In this document: in pieces, positions 11,138 through 22,699 of the stretch | Layout of the letters: each line of letters begins with the position of its first letter | How positions within the stretch are numbered: the first letter of the stretch is position 1 | NCBI GenBank assembly: GCA_015179045.1 | Contig: WHUZ01000118.1 | Location: 80,792-144,791 of the forward strand | Source of the DNA: Kalaharituber pfeilii | Lineage: Eukaryota > Ascomycota > Pezizomycetes > Pezizales > Pezizaceae | Length of the DNA stretch: 64,000 bases | Direction: 5' to 3' | The notes under the pieces: model-generated | Databases searched by the model: none | Seen by the model: only the letters and a program-made list of their open reading frames with translations | What the model was told of the DNA's origin: nothing | Position numbers and translations under genes: made by a program

Positions 11138-13279
11138 ATGTCTGCCAGTGACACGTTAGATGCATATTCATTGACTGATATCCCTCCTGATGCATACCTC
11201 ACATGGACCAAATTCACATTTCCAGATGAACATGATGGCAAAATAGCGATTGCCATGTCCGAATCACATGGGAGAATGACTATTGCATTGTATACCCTTC
11301 TCATCACAGTCATCTTCAGTGTGATATGGGATATATTGCTATCACTGATAGTCCTCCTCTATACCCCCAAGCACATGACACGTACTAACTACATTACTAT
11401 GATCGCCACTTGGAACTCCTCTGATCATCTCCATGCCATACCAGTGCTGTTAAAGCATGCATTGAAAATTTTCTGGGAAATCCTTAGAAAGGACAATGTG
11501 ACTGAATCGACATGGAAGTCATTTGGGCTTGACGCAGTCATCCTGTTGTTAGCTTTAGGTGGGTGGGGAGGTAGCTTAGCAATGGGGTTGAAATTTCCGG
11601 AACTCCTCGTTATTAGGAATGCGGCACCTATCAATCCAGCCTCGGTATTCTATCCAAACTTCACTGATCCGAATGCGGTTTTCGTGATTGCACAGTATAA
11701 TAGAAGAATTGCGACGCAAACTATAGCAACTGTCGATAGATATGAGGCCAAAATTAAAGAGCGCGTCAAAGTGACCATCAACGATCCAACCAATGACTCT
11801 AATGAACAGCGCTACAAAATTTACTACAGTTACAACGTAAGCGGGCTAGACATGGGTTTACAGCATCTCAGTCATCTTACCTTACACGTCCATGGGCAGT
11901 GCAACTTTGAGGACTCTTGGTACAACAAATCTAGATCTGGCTTTGCTGATGAAAGATATAATTTAGATGCAGGATATTGGGAAGCTTACATTGTGTGGCC
12001 AAACAATACAAGGGATGAATTTATAGAGGATTTTGTCTATTATGATGTGCTAGGGTCAGTACCAATCTCTCGAAGGCATCCACCGTTTGCAAAGTTTCTC
12101 TCACCGAATTACACCATAACTGCTGGAGGTAATACAATCAATCAAGAGACTGGAAGGAGCTACTATTCAATTGTGCCATCTACTGCTACGCGAATGTCTT
12201 ATACAGCAAGCGAAGATGCTTGGTATGCTACACAAAATCAATCTTCAAAGGGCCTACGTGCTGAATACCCCTATGAAATTAAGTTTGGCAGGCCACCACT
12301 CAAATGTTGGGAAGTCAATGACTGGTCCTACAAAAGTTGGCGAGGTAAAATGGCACATCTCTTCAACACCACGGCTGATGGGCCACGTGCACCAATAATA
12401 CTCCCACCAGCCATCAAGGAGATTTTATCAACACAGTTGGTTATTCCTGCTATTGTCAGCCTGGGCAAGAGCATTGTCGCTAGTGCACTAAAGTCTGCAA
12501 CTCAGACAATAGGTCCAGACAATGTAATTGATGCGGGAAGCTCTTCAGCAGAGGAAGATATGAGAAGATTGATTTTGGCTGCCTTTCTTGCAACCAGAGA
12601 TATCTTTCGTGAAACGGTGATGGCACAGAATGCAGATGCTAGTATCAAGTCTAGCAATGGTTTGATCACAGCTGACGGAGGCTACTTGGAAGGCACTGGA
12701 GATTTTATTGTGGCCAGCCGGACTGTGGTTGCTCTTGACTTTACTCAGATGATTCTAGTGCCAGCCATTTTGGTATGCTTACTTCTGATATCAGTTGGTG
12801 TAAGGCTGACGAGAAAAATGACCAAACTGGATGGGAAACCTGGGAGATTTCGGCGCTTTGCTTTGTACGCTTCTGGTTTGCAGGCATCACAACTATACAG
12901 GTTACTTGACCTGGCTTTAGCAAGAAGAGGTAGAGAACCAATCTGGTCCAATGAGAAGGGGTGGGTTCCATTCGTTTCTAGCCACAGTCCAACAGATCTG
13001 CCAGTACCAGAACTGCAGGTTGCAACGAATGACCACAGAAATGGCCCGCAGATTGTTATGGGGCTTCGAGACCAACCGCAGGACCAGTTCGGTCGCCCTG
13101 CCACCTCCTACTCGGACGACCTCTCGAAGGATGTGACCAATAGCAAACAGCCTGCAAGCCCAGAGGCAAGTCCAAAGGAGGGAACAACTACGTCTACTGC
13201 AGAGCTTACGGCGGTGCGGACAAGTATTACGGACAGCAAGAAACCTGTCTACTACATTTTACCACAAGAGGATTATTAG
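11138..13279 (+). CDS. Membrane glycoprotein family, copy 2 (complete)
   Basis: An uninterrupted 713-residue frame, the only complete member here. Cytoplasmic-looking start (LDAYSLTDIPPDAYLTWTKF), membrane segment 1 at ~50-75, segment 2 at ~130-151 (Gly-rich), a long outer domain ~160-530 with many N-X-S/T sites, YYSYNVSGLDMGLQHLSHLT and two conserved cysteines (GQCNF, LKCWE), membrane segment 3 at ~538-556, then a basic stretch and a ~150-residue Pro/Ser/Thr-rich tail. The family is not recognised; a receptor- or transport-associated surface protein is only a guess. The start is supported by conservation of ACTACTAGATG in copy 3. A conserved GTAAG at 10967 (24025 in copy 3) and TACTAG just before ATG would fit an intron ending at the start codon. 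Confidence 0.8.
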   Translation: MSASDTLDAYSLTDIPPDAYLTWTKFTFPDEHDGKIAIAMSESHGRMTIALYTLLITVIFSVIWDILLSLIVLLYTPKHMTRTNYITMIATWNSSDHLHAIPVLLKHALKIFWEILRKDNVTESTWKSFGLDAVILLLALGGWGGSLAMGLKFPELLVIRNAAPINPASVFYPNFTDPNAVFVIAQYNRRIATQTIATVDRYEAKIKERVKVTINDPTNDSNEQRYKIYYSYNVSGLDMGLQHLSHLTLHVHGQCNFEDSWYNKSRSGFADERYNLDAGYWEAYIVWPNNTRDEFIEDFVYYDVLGSVPISRRHPPFAKFLSPNYTITAGGNTINQETGRSYYSIVPSTATRMSYTASEDAWYATQNQSSKGLRAEYPYEIKFGRPPLKCWEVNDWSYKSWRGKMAHLFNTTADGPRAPIILPPAIKEILSTQLVIPAIVSLGKSIVASALKSATQTIGPDNVIDAGSSSAEEDMRRLILAAFLATRDIFRETVMAQNADASIKSSNGLITADGGYLEGTGDFIVASRTVVALDFTQMILVPAILVCLLLISVGVRLTRKMTKLDGKPGRFRRFALYASGLQASQLYRLLDLALARRGREPIWSNEKGWVPFVSSHSPTDLPVPELQVATNDHRNGPQIVMGLRDQPQDQFGRPATSYSDDLSKDVTNSKQPASPEASPKEGTTTSTAELTAVRTSITDSKKPVYYILPQEDY

Positions 13280-13480
13280 TCCTGACAGTGGGTGCGAGGT
13301 ATTGTTTCTATATCGGTGGGGCAGAGGCTAAGTGTCTTCGAAGGCCGTTTATTCCTACTGGTATACAATTATGCATTCACTTTTTTCAGCGCTTTGTATT
13401 TCTTTTTGAATTTATTTACTATTTCTTTTTTTTTGATGGTACCACAACGCAACGCACACCACGAAACAAAAAAAGTCACC

Positions 13481-13569
13481 GCGAAACAGCACATTTTTTT
13501 TTTTTCATTTTTTTTTTTTTCACGTCACCCCGCTTGCAGTTACTCGCCATCGCAGGGCGCGAAACAACG
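13481..13569 (-). mobile_element. Tail-B insertion with imperfect target duplication
   Basis: GCGAAACAGCA (13481) and GCGAAACAACG (13559) flank a T-rich run and reverse-complement tail B (CACGTCACCCCGCTTGC). In unit 1 the corresponding place (about 1885) lacks it. Confidence 0.65.
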
Positions 13570-14179
13570 CATGTTTTTCACCTAAATTGACCACTTAGGA
13601 GAACATATATGTCAACAACTAGAGCTTTTGTTTTTAATACCTTTTCTGACGAACATGATTCATAGGCAATTCTTCATATTCCGAACTTCTTTGCTTCTCC
13701 TTTAATGTTTTTGTGGATTTATGGCTCTGCGAATTTTTGCATCATGATAGCATAGACTTTCACTGCAATATTGCCTGCGTTGAATTCGATATACTACAAT
13801 TGAAATAAATATGATCGAAATTCTGGGCCACTAATCATAAATTTACTCTGTCCAAAGTTGCAAGAAGCGCAGCAAGGAAAAATTTCAACTAGGCGTGGAG
13901 TTATTCACAACGCTCATATTCTCATAGAAAAATGCATACAGCAATTGTAAGGATAACTACTCGGAATGGAGGATAAATGCATGCCAAGACATAATCCAAA
14001 AACTCCCCTGTGCCATTAATCGATCACACTAACTTTTTGTGGCAAGTGGAAGTGTTGGTTGGTTGGAATCTCTCCGACAAGCTTATATAAAACTTAGTCT
14101 GGTTGCACTACCCCGATGTAGCGTTTGAGATATAGGCTCTGCAGGGTGTTCAGCTTTTGGTGGGAGGCGTGCATGTTTT

Positions 14180-14345
14180 GGGTGTCACGTGATCCTGCAT
14201 ACAGGCTACAGGCCTGGCAGGGATCAGGCTGGGTTTGTACGCACATTGGCACCTGACGTACCCTCGGTCCCTTCAGGTCAAGGCTGGCAAAACCACTTGA
14301 CCGGATTGCTTGCTGCCCTGCCATGGCGAACAGCCGCATGCGGGG
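14180..14345. mobile_element. Pair of tail-B relics
   Basis: A minus-strand relic (GTCACGTGATCCTGCATACA, 14180-14222) and a plus-strand relic (CCCTGCCATGGCGAACAGCC, 14312-14345) face each other about 90 bp apart. Confidence 0.45.
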
Positions 14346-14599
14346 TATGTACAGGGATACAAATTACACAGACTAGCTATCCGCTGGTACCGCCATTTCA
14401 CCCCGCTCCACATACGATGCCAGGGTTAGCTCACTACTGACTTTCCTCCTCCACATAGCTCCGCCTTTCCCAGTCTGCCGCCAGGTATAGTTGATGACGG
14501 CTCTCCTGCACCATGTTCCAAATTTTCCTCTTCCAAAGCCAGCTCGCTCCTCGTTTCTCATCCTGACTAGCCTTTGACGCAGACCGCCCTCGGTAGCTT

Positions 14600-15150
14600 G
14601 TCCGTTGTATGTCATGCAGCTGTGCCCCTCTTCTGCCTTCTCATCCGTCTCTCGCTGCCCTCGATCCCTACGTGGCCTTTCACCAATGCAACCTTCACGA
14701 CCCTGGGAACCCTCAGCCTCCGCCGCCTTTCTACCACCAGCTCTAAGACACCCAGATCTGCGGTCCTTGCATTACCAGCTCTCTTGACCACACTGATGGC
14801 CACCTGGGAGACCGCGAGCAGCAATACCTAAGCTATGCCATCAATGGCTTTACGGGCCCCCAGCACCACCCACCTCCGACACCACGGCTCCCATCTCTAA
14901 AGATGGCTACTGCATCCCCCTTGGCTCTTTGGATCGCCTTCTCTCACTCTGCTGGGGGTCATCCTTCCGGAGCTTGGGACCCACCACTTCCACTTCTTCT
15001 GCAAGTGGTGTAACTGTACGCACCGGGACCCAGGATATCCACTCATCCTTGTCTACCTCGAGCCCTTTGTACAAGTCGCTGTCTGCTCCCGGTTGGGCAG
15101 AAGATAAACTACGATAGCGGGCTACTGTATTCACTTTGTTGGCTATCCGT
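14600..15150 (-). pseudogene. LINE RNase H fragment (unit 2 copy)
   Basis: Counterpart of 3265-3750. Blocks VSQVAISVVKRAGNAR and VALVKGHVGIEGSERRMRR are recognisable but the catalytic aspartates and the frame are eroded. Kept here as the paralogous reference for unit 1. Confidence 0.5.
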
Positions 15151-15227
15151 TCAGTGGGCCCTGCCATGGTGAACAGCTGCAAGCGGGGTTACGTGATATA
15201 AAAAAAAGAAAAACTTCCGCTCAGTGG
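15146..15227 (+). mobile_element. Tail-B-only insertion with target duplication and empty site
   Basis: TCCGTTCAGTGG (15146-15157) and TCCGCTCAGTGG (15216-15227) flank a 58-bp insert consisting of tail B (CCCTGCCATGGTGAACAGCT...) and an A-rich end. Unit 1 at about 3832 reads CTGCTCAGTGGCC without the insert. This is a retroelement insertion reduced to its 3' end. Confidence 0.85.
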
Positions 15228-15650
15228 TCTATTTCGTTCGATTCAAGCTAAAGAACTTCGCGATTATCACATTTCACACCTGCCAATGACAGCCTGGGTT
15301 TGACGAGGCTAGGAGAAGGTGGGCATGCGCTGTTGGCTGAGAGAATTGAGATTGAAGGTAAATATTCTTTCAGCAACCTTCTACTCTAAGTGGTCTCAGT
15401 ATGGCACATACATGTATGGTGAGTGCATAGGCGCAGGACTAGTTGGTAAAGATGGTCACTGGCTCGCTGGCTAAATACTCAGCCGCATGAGGCTCTTGAA
15501 GTTTAATTTGGCAGGTCCATGTACATTGCAGAGAATCAGCGAGAATCTGGCCCTTGGCAGAGAGCAATAGAAGACATTAATGATCGATTCTTAAGATACT
15601 GCAGATATCATTTACGGAGCCGGATTCTGCACCAATATGCATGGTATTGA

Positions 15651-15659
15651 TGATAGTAG

Positions 15660-15697
<38 letters not shown>

Positions 15698-15744
15698 ATA
15701 ACCCCGCTTGTAGCACTTGGCCATGGCAGGGTATGATAGTAGGG
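15651..15744 (-). mobile_element. Tail-B-only insertion with target duplication and empty site
   Basis: TGATAGTAGGG at 15651-15661 and 15734-15744 flank a poly(T) run of about 29 and reverse-complement tail B. Unit 1 near 4100 (GTGGTAGGGTTGGGAC) is uninterrupted. Confidence 0.85.
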
Positions 15745-17050
15745 TTGGGACTATGATTTCTACTTAAAGATTTAACATCATGATCACTGCTTGAACATAT
15801 AGCCAATAGCTTGAATACATGTTAACTATAGCAAGTTTGACTATCCCGTGGGCTTTCAGCTGCGATATTTTTCTCACCATTTGGCCGCACAGCCGTAACT
15901 ACTTCCTCGGCGTAGAACGAGGGCCATCAATCGATAGTCTCACCGCATTGAATCTATTGGATCTCATTTTGGCACATTCCTACAAGCTAGCCTATGGGAG
16001 GCTACAGTGCTGTCCGAATGGTGCTACATGTATCTAAAAGGAACATTTCCAAACTCTGGCCTCCAGTACATGGAAGGTGCATGGTATCGGACGAGAAATC
16101 CACTAATGCACATTCTAGCTAGTAGCCGCTGCAGTAAAGGTTGCGGTATGAGAAGTGATATTTCCTGATCTACATACAACTCTGAGATCCCAGTTGCTTT
16201 CAGGCTGCATTCATTGGACACTGCGAAGACTAGACACATGGCTGGCAATCATGGTCATCCTGTCATTAGGCCACTTTTGGAAGGCTGGTCGTGATGCACT
16301 ATGGGCGAGGCTCTGCTGCAGATACGAGCTCTTGGCAACTGGGGAAGCACAGATACTAGCTGCGTGGTCGATCACCCATAATTTCTCCGCCTGACCTGCT
16401 GACCACACTACATCAAGCAATACACTCTATTTCAGTAACTGGAACATGCGGTTCGTAAAAGGTGAGGAGACTGACAGCATTGAAGGAATGCAATCGCACC
16501 ACAGATTGCGCGGATAATCACCTTACATGGGCAATCGGATCGTTGAGTGATATTAAGACATGTACTATACATATGTAGGGGAGAGTAGGTCTTTGTGGTT
16601 GCATCATGATGCGGCTCTTTGACCACCCCAGCAGCGCATGGAGGAATCCACCGTCCGTATCAACAGACCGATGAAAACTATTCACCAATAGCAATATACA
16701 GGAACAAAATAACTGATGTGGCAACGATCTGCCCTGCTGTAATGATACGGCCTCTTGGTACACCTCGGCGATATAATCATGCAGCGCTACGTACTAAATA
16801 CACATGATACCATTAAGTAGGGTTACATGAATTTTGGTTCATTCCATATGGTGACGTCAGAATCTGCTGCCAAGACATTGAAAGAAGCTGGAACAGAGGC
16901 TCTATCACAATCCATCATTCTTCATATAGAAATAGAATTCTGATACCTAACGTGGGGCAGTATTTATTAAAACCATACAGACACCATAGAAACGCACAAC
17001 CATTATCCATGCAGCGTTAATTCAGTTAATTAGTAATATATATTGAGAGT
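15745..17050. other. Unit 2 flank, no gene seen
   Basis: Aligns with 4150-5430 of unit 1 up to about 16880. Holds the pogo-type terminal-repeat relic at 16703-16742. No coding region supported. Confidence 0.45.
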
Positions 17051-18024
17051 TTGAATGATGGACACCCTCAAACATGCAGACAAAATTTCAACTGCCGCGC
17101 TAAGCTACAAGGCTCTAGGGACTGTCGGCAAGGGCAGAGTATGCAGACTGACTGCAACTGTCGATTGTCAATCGCAAACAACAAGCAAATCTGCCATAAT
17201 TGGCATGCACAATGCAGGAAACAGCTAACTCTTGCTACCGTCAAAGCCTCACTCGACAAATTGCCAGTTCGAACAATGTTTGGATTTCCATCCGTAATAG
17301 AAGATGCCATAGTGTTTCATTCATTCTTTTTTCTTTTACATACGTTAGTCGTGCTCCGTCGTACTCCAGAAGGTTGCACACGAGTAATGAAAACAAAAAC
17401 CAAAAGGAAAAAGAAAATCAGGTCCCAAATTTGGCCGCCCTTTGATCCCCACAATTGCCCCCTCCTAGCCCCCAATGCCTCTGTATCTTTTAATCCATAC
17501 TGCTTCCAACTCTGTTTCGATATTGCTGAATGCTTTTCGCAGCCGCTGTCTGTGGCTACCACCAGTGAGGAGACCTCGAGTCATTACCCTCGCATCAATG
17601 ACTGTGACGCACTCCTCTACTTAGTTAGATTCCTCTCTTCATGTGTGCTACCTATGGCAAGACCACCCTATCTTGCGTCCAGTGTCGCGGTACACACGAT
17701 CTATCCCTTCCTCCTCCGGCCTTTCTAGTCCTACCCGCATTGGGAGAGCAGTGCGACTGGTGCATTTGAGGTCCTAGTAGATAAGACAAAATGAATATGA
17801 GAAACTCTTATCTACACATCTACAAATGCGTCTTCTTCCAATCACTCCAGCCTACCCCTCATTCGAAATTCATTCATATCGTCTTCCCGGAGTGACCACT
17901 ATAGAAATCCTGATGACCTCCCAGCAGAGGGCCTAGTGACGTGTTGCTCTACGCGCTTATGCCACCACATTACCTGGTATCAATCACACTGGTCCCAAAA
18001 TTCGGACCTTTGTACCCTGACAGA
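17051..18024. other. Unassigned stretch with a dubious open frame
   Basis: A plus-strand 225-codon frame (17051-17728) has no recognisable domain, is Cys- and Lys-rich in patches and crosses a purine-rich run; I do not treat it as a gene. Nothing else recognised. Confidence 0.3.
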
Positions 18025-18330
18025 CTCTAGCGATTGAAGTGGAGCGGCCCCAGAGGAAGGGTAAAGATGGGGCACAAGTCACCTGGCAATCCTGGGAGGA
18101 CTTAGAGGAGAAAGGGTGGAAGCAGGAGGATGTGGAGGGCGACCCGGTCGAGTATTGGTTTGCCAGCCTTGATCTGGGGTAGCTGAGATGGTACCCAGGC
18201 GTGTACGTAAAGTGTGTAGTTAGCGGCCTATAACCTGACCTGGGTATATGGGTCCCTGCCATAGGCTGGTAGCCTGTATGTAGCGTTACGTGACTCCAAA
18301 AAAAACAAAAAAACAAAAAGGCCTCTAGCG
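18025..18330 (+). mobile_element. Tail-B' retroelement fragment with a coding end
   Basis: CTCTAGCG at 18025-18032 and 18323-18330 flanks the insert. It begins inside a frame whose end reads VTWQSWEDLEEKGWKQ and VEYWFASLDLG before TAG (about 18054-18179), followed by ~65 bp, a tail-B variant (TGCCATAGGCTGGTAGCCTG) and an A-rich end. A second copy of the same coding end plus tail is at 34371-34655. The protein end is not one I recognise. Confidence 0.7.
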
Positions 18331-18655
18331 CGTTGCCGGTCTTGGCCTCTCTAGATGCCATTTTAGGCGAGGTGTCGGCCACGTCCCTTACACTTCCGAA
18401 ATAGGTTTCAATCCGCCCGTCTGATCCCTTCCAGTGGCTAACCATCGACACATACAACTGGCTGATCTTTCTACCTCCCAACATTAGTTAACCTCATAGT
18501 TCTCGTGATTGGGCCTGGGTCGGTCCCCAAAGGGCCATAACCTCAGCAGCCTGGCTATTTGCTAACCTCCCTAGCCCGTTACGACGACTGGTCCCTACCA
18601 GCAGTGAGTGGAGCGAGCGGCCCGGAACAGTTACGATACTTATGCACCCTGACAG

Positions 18656-18742
18656 TACTGGCAGGCTTTTTTTTTTTTTTTTTTTTTTATTTCACGTGAC
18701 CCCGCTTGTAGCTGTTCGCCATGGCAGGGCTACTGGCAGGCT
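18656..18742 (-). mobile_element. Tail-B-only insertion with 12-bp target duplication
   Basis: TACTGGCAGGCT at 18656-18667 and 18731-18742 flanks only ~63 bp: poly(T) and reverse-complement tail B (CACGTGACCCCGCTTGTAGC). Confidence 0.9.
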
Positions 18743-19657
18743 TACATACGAGACTATTAAGCATACCTGATACTGTACCACCATGACGCATGAACAAGAC
18801 CATCTTGACGTGTAAAATTATAGTAGCCGGACTATCGCCCGCACAGGTCTGGTGTACTCGTGGGTAGGAGTCTTCTGAAGCGGGAAAAGTTGCATACAAT
18901 GTGACATGATAGTTGCTAGGATACAGTTCACCTGTTGGTTATGTAATACTTTTTTTACCCTATAGGCATTTCCTACGCGCTTCACATCGCTACATGATTT
19001 AACGTTTGTTTTCACCGTCTCGCAACTCCATTTCCCAGTCACAGCCTCGAATCCCGCCGAAACCTTATACAATGGTGAAATGAAAATGCGAGCTCGGCAC
19101 GCAAAGATTTCGGTCATGAAATTCACAATCGAGAAACTAAGTACTTGCCCACACGGCGGTACGTGAGTAATAATATTACAAAAAAAAGTACTCGAGTTAA
19201 GCGCATCTGAAATTATATGAATGCACAAATGAAGTGGACAAGCTTCAGGAGTGGTATAAAATGATAAAAGAAAGACTCCTGTCATTAGTTAGAAGTGTGC
19301 CAGATTGGATTTGCTGTTATGGCAGTCAGAAGAGATTATGCAATAATTTATTGATTTGAATGCAGTTTAAAACCTCCTCCCTAGTAATCAAAAAAAAGGC
19401 AAATCGAGCTATGCGTAACAATTACCCTTCTCCTTCCTTGCACCTGTCCCAGCGTCCCAGAAATTGCAAAATTGCGAATCGGTGAAATTAAGAGATTGGA
19501 TTGCAGAAAGAATAGCAGGAAAAAAAAAAACAATCATGCTGGAAAAGGCGATTTCAGCGAGTAAAGCCTACGCAAATTTAGGCGCACAGATATTCCTTGA
19601 GAAGAAAAATATACCGGCAAGGAAACTCAGACGGCTGCACTCTAGAGGCGAGTTCCT
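18743..19657. other. Intergenic downstream of the fasciclin gene
   Basis: No gene recognised; AT-rich with several short A runs. Probably includes the 3' untranslated region of the minus-strand gene ending at 19658. Confidence 0.4.
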
Positions 19658-20882
19658 TCAACTTTCAGGGTGGCAGGAGGTGCATTTGTGGCAGGGAGTG
19701 CATTTCGGAGTGAGGACCTTGATATCTATTAGCAACCATCTGCCTACGGATACTAAGTTTTTTAGAGTAGAGAGTGAAACCTTATCAATAATCTGAATAA
19801 CGCCATTGCTTGTGATGTAATCGTCGTCTACAATACGGGAATCGTTGAGAAATATTTTATGTCCTTTCAACTTCACTTCAATCTGTTTGCCGCTTTTGGT
19901 CATATATGTTGTTCCATCCTGGAATCTGGGCGTATATCCAATAAAATCGCTGATAATGGTATGGTCATCTAAGAAAGCCTGTAATTCTTCTCTGGTTGAT
20001 TGAAAGACATCTAGCCCAGACGCCCAAAAAGCCTCCGGTGTGGGAGCAAAAAATGTGGCCTTCTTTTCACAGGATATCGCATTGAGCGCTGCAGGCATCC
20101 GATCGAAAATTCTGTTTAGGTAGTGGTAGTCCACCCACGCCACCGTGGTTGCAAAGGTCGAGGCGAAAACGAAAAGCCTACAGGAGCATACCCCGTTGTT
20201 AGTGCATAGTACCATAACGAGCAATTTGTGGTCTCAAGCCTGGCTACAGCAGTATGTGCACATGCCTATCGACTGGGTAAATCCATCCAGTTTGGAACTG
20301 TATCCTGTCGCACAGTATTCGACTTTTCTGTCCGCCACCACTGGTTACCTCACCCCAGTGTTTATGTTTTCTTTGTTCTGCGTGCTTTAATACTTTTGCA
20401 TTTATAGGGTCCTCGGTGGCCTCGATAACACCTGTAAAGAAGACGCTGCCGTCCGTTTGAGGTGTACTTCTTTTGCCGCCGCTATGCGTATCGCTGCCAG
20501 GCGTATCCGTTCCCATATCTGTTGCTACATGCGCTTTACCAACATCATTATTCCCTGGCGAATACGTAGGCATTGGAGGATTTTCCCGAGGCCATATTTG
20601 CTTGGAATTGCCTGTGAGTAGTACTATGCTGTAGTCTCTTAGATATGCATCTACGGCACTGTTGGCCGGTGCAAATGCAACGATGCCACTGACATTGTAA
20701 ATTGGATGAGGATTCGCTAGAAGAAAATCAGCCCACCGGTCGAGGCCATTCCTTCTCAGGGTTTCGTCCAACGGTAGGAGCTCAGTCTGCGCAAAAACAT
20801 TTGAGACCAGCAAGAGAGCAGTCAAGGAAACCAAGAGGATGTAATTGAGGAGGGTCATCTTCGGGAATTCAGGGACTGTCAC
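19658..20882 (-). CDS. Secreted fasciclin (FAS1)-domain protein, intron not resolved
   Basis: Read on the minus strand from 20882, the first part starts with a signal peptide (MTLLNYILLVSLTALLLVS, Met at 20858 is a good start) and a FAS1 domain with IVAFAPANSAVDAYL and, after a Ser/Thr/Gly-rich insert, VTSGGGQKSR...GWIYPVDR. The second part (stop at 19658) carries another FAS1 domain: WVDYHYLNRIFDRM, ATFFAPTPEAFWASG and GVIQIIDKV. They lie in different frames; between them a branch-point-like CTAAC and an acceptor TAG next to 20177 suggest an intron, but the only donor I see (20261) does not give the right phase, so a frameshift is possible. FAS1 proteins act in cell adhesion or at the wall; that role is family knowledge. 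Confidence 0.7.
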
Positions 20883-21907
20883 GACGAAGGTGCTTCTTCA
20901 GTTCCTTCAGGCGGCGGCCATGAACGCGACTCTCCCGGATGGGAAATGTTGGAGACGTGTGGCCAAATAAGTATGCTTGAAGTCAGCAACGACACCTGAA
21001 CATGAAGGGAGCCTCTGCTATAGTCTCAACTTGAACAATTCTTCTGCAGGGCTGCCGGACCTTGCCATGATAGGAAGGAATACAGTGGCAAATATTTGCT
21101 CGTCGAGTACAAGTGCTGAGAGCTGTGGTGCTGAAAGTCCTGATTCTCCAGCCGAGGTGGTCACTGCTTGCATACAACAGCGAAGAGCTACTAACAGGTC
21201 GTATGATTCACTTTGTCCAGATTCCCATATTGTAATTGGCGTATTATGAGATAGGCTGCCTGTTATGCAGCTTGTTGGTCCAGTTCCATCGATCGATCGG
21301 CCAGACGATGGCTACTAGGTGATACACGACTGTCCAAATCTCCACCCGCCTTGCTAACTTAGAACCTATGACGTCATGATAACCGCTAGCAAACTGACAG
21401 TCTATGGCTGAGTTGGAAAACTTTTTGGTAAAAGCGTAACAAATGAGGCAGAAAAGACATGACTGAACCTAGGTACTGCAATTAATTAGTCTTATACGAG
21501 CTATATGGTTCTTCTCCCCAGGAATGATTAAAGTATTACCTTATCAGACTGCTAATGCAGGTCCAGTTCAGCCGATCTGAAGTACTGTACTCGAGTTACA
21601 ATGCAGAAGAACAATTGCAACACGTGTAAAGCTACGCAACTGGGTTTTCCCATATTACGTTGGTAGCTACCTACATACCTGCTGCTGTGCTTTACGGAAC
21701 AACTAGTAACACTACTTACGGAGAAAACAGCTATAGGTTAACTGCAATCACAACAGGGTTGGTGAGAAGGCAACATGAGTGGACACTGGAAAGGAGAAAA
21801 ATATGCCCGAATTGTCACCAAGGCGAATTTACAGATAGCCAAGCACATCACATGTTACTTGCAACCCCCGGCGAGGCTGGGGGTGCTGCGGCTGACTGTT
21901 AGGTCCC
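20883..21907. other. Intergenic upstream of the fasciclin gene
   Basis: Contains the promoter side of the fasciclin gene and otherwise nothing recognised; a CGATCGATCGG run lies near 21289. Confidence 0.4.
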
Positions 21908-21960
21908 CTGCCATGGCGAACAGCTGCAAGCGGGGTTACGTGAAAGGAAAAAAAAAAAGG
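21908..21960 (+). mobile_element. Tail-B retroelement end
   Basis: CCCCTGCCATGGCGAACAGC, then GCAAGCGGGGTTACGTGA and an A run. It sits at the left border of the homology between units 2 and 3. Confidence 0.6.
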
Positions 21961-22699
21961 TCTATGGTGTGGAGCGGGGAATGCAAGTAATCGTGGGAAA
22001 GGGCAGGACTGAGTTGGTCCTGACTTCTGTTAAGCGGGCTATGTATGCTTGCAGCTCCCTCGAGCTCCCTCGAGCTCCCTACACTTACGAGTTACAGCAC
22101 TCCTCGCCTTAGAAAAGGCAACAGTGATGTAGAGAAGTTCGAAAGGCCATCTATTTTTCCCACATAGGGATTAAGCCAGTCGACATCTGTAAATTTAGAC
22201 ACCGTTTGCCTCATAGGGATGTAAAGCAGAGTTTTCTGCCACACATGAGAAAGGAAGGCTGGGAAGGGCCAAGGCGCTATGATAAGTAGCAGCGAAGCTG
22301 GCTATGGTAGATGTACATCCGGATGGGAAGGCCAAAAAGGTTGTGAGGCGCAGCACGTTCGGGAGAAGATACGAAGACAGAAATAGCGTTCCAGTAACGA
22401 GTGGCTAGAAGGGTCTTTGGAGCTTACCGCGGGAGTAGGAGAGAAATGTGGAGTCTTCGGCTAGGCCACAGGATGTCGAAATATACATCTGTACTTCTCT
22501 GGGAACGACAGAGGCCAGTCGACGCAGCTCATACAGTATCAACGACCAGGCGCCTTTCCATTATACAATAGGAAACAGTGAAGACCAGTGGCAATATGGC
22601 TTTTGAGACTATACTAGAGGACGGGGCTCGCCTGCATAGATATGGACTCCTCTTGCCAGCGGCCTGTCTCTAGATGCCTTATCGCATATGCCCTGCTTT

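Larger units (their letters stand above)
9100..16880. repeat. Segmental duplication unit 2
   Basis: Upstream flank 9180-11137 aligns with 21990-24204 (for example AAAGCTGG...AAGCTGG near 9477 and 22252; TGCAGTCGTTGACA at 10529 and 23642; GCTGATATATCAGATTGGCA just before the gene). Downstream flank aligns with unit 1. Units differ by insertions of tail-B retroelement ends (9318, 13492, 15158, 15662), by indels and by many point changes, so the duplication is old. Confidence 0.75.

Noticed and set aside
17051..17728. 225-codon plus-strand frame
   Set aside because: No domain, no homologue in the duplicated units, patchy composition; likely a chance frame.
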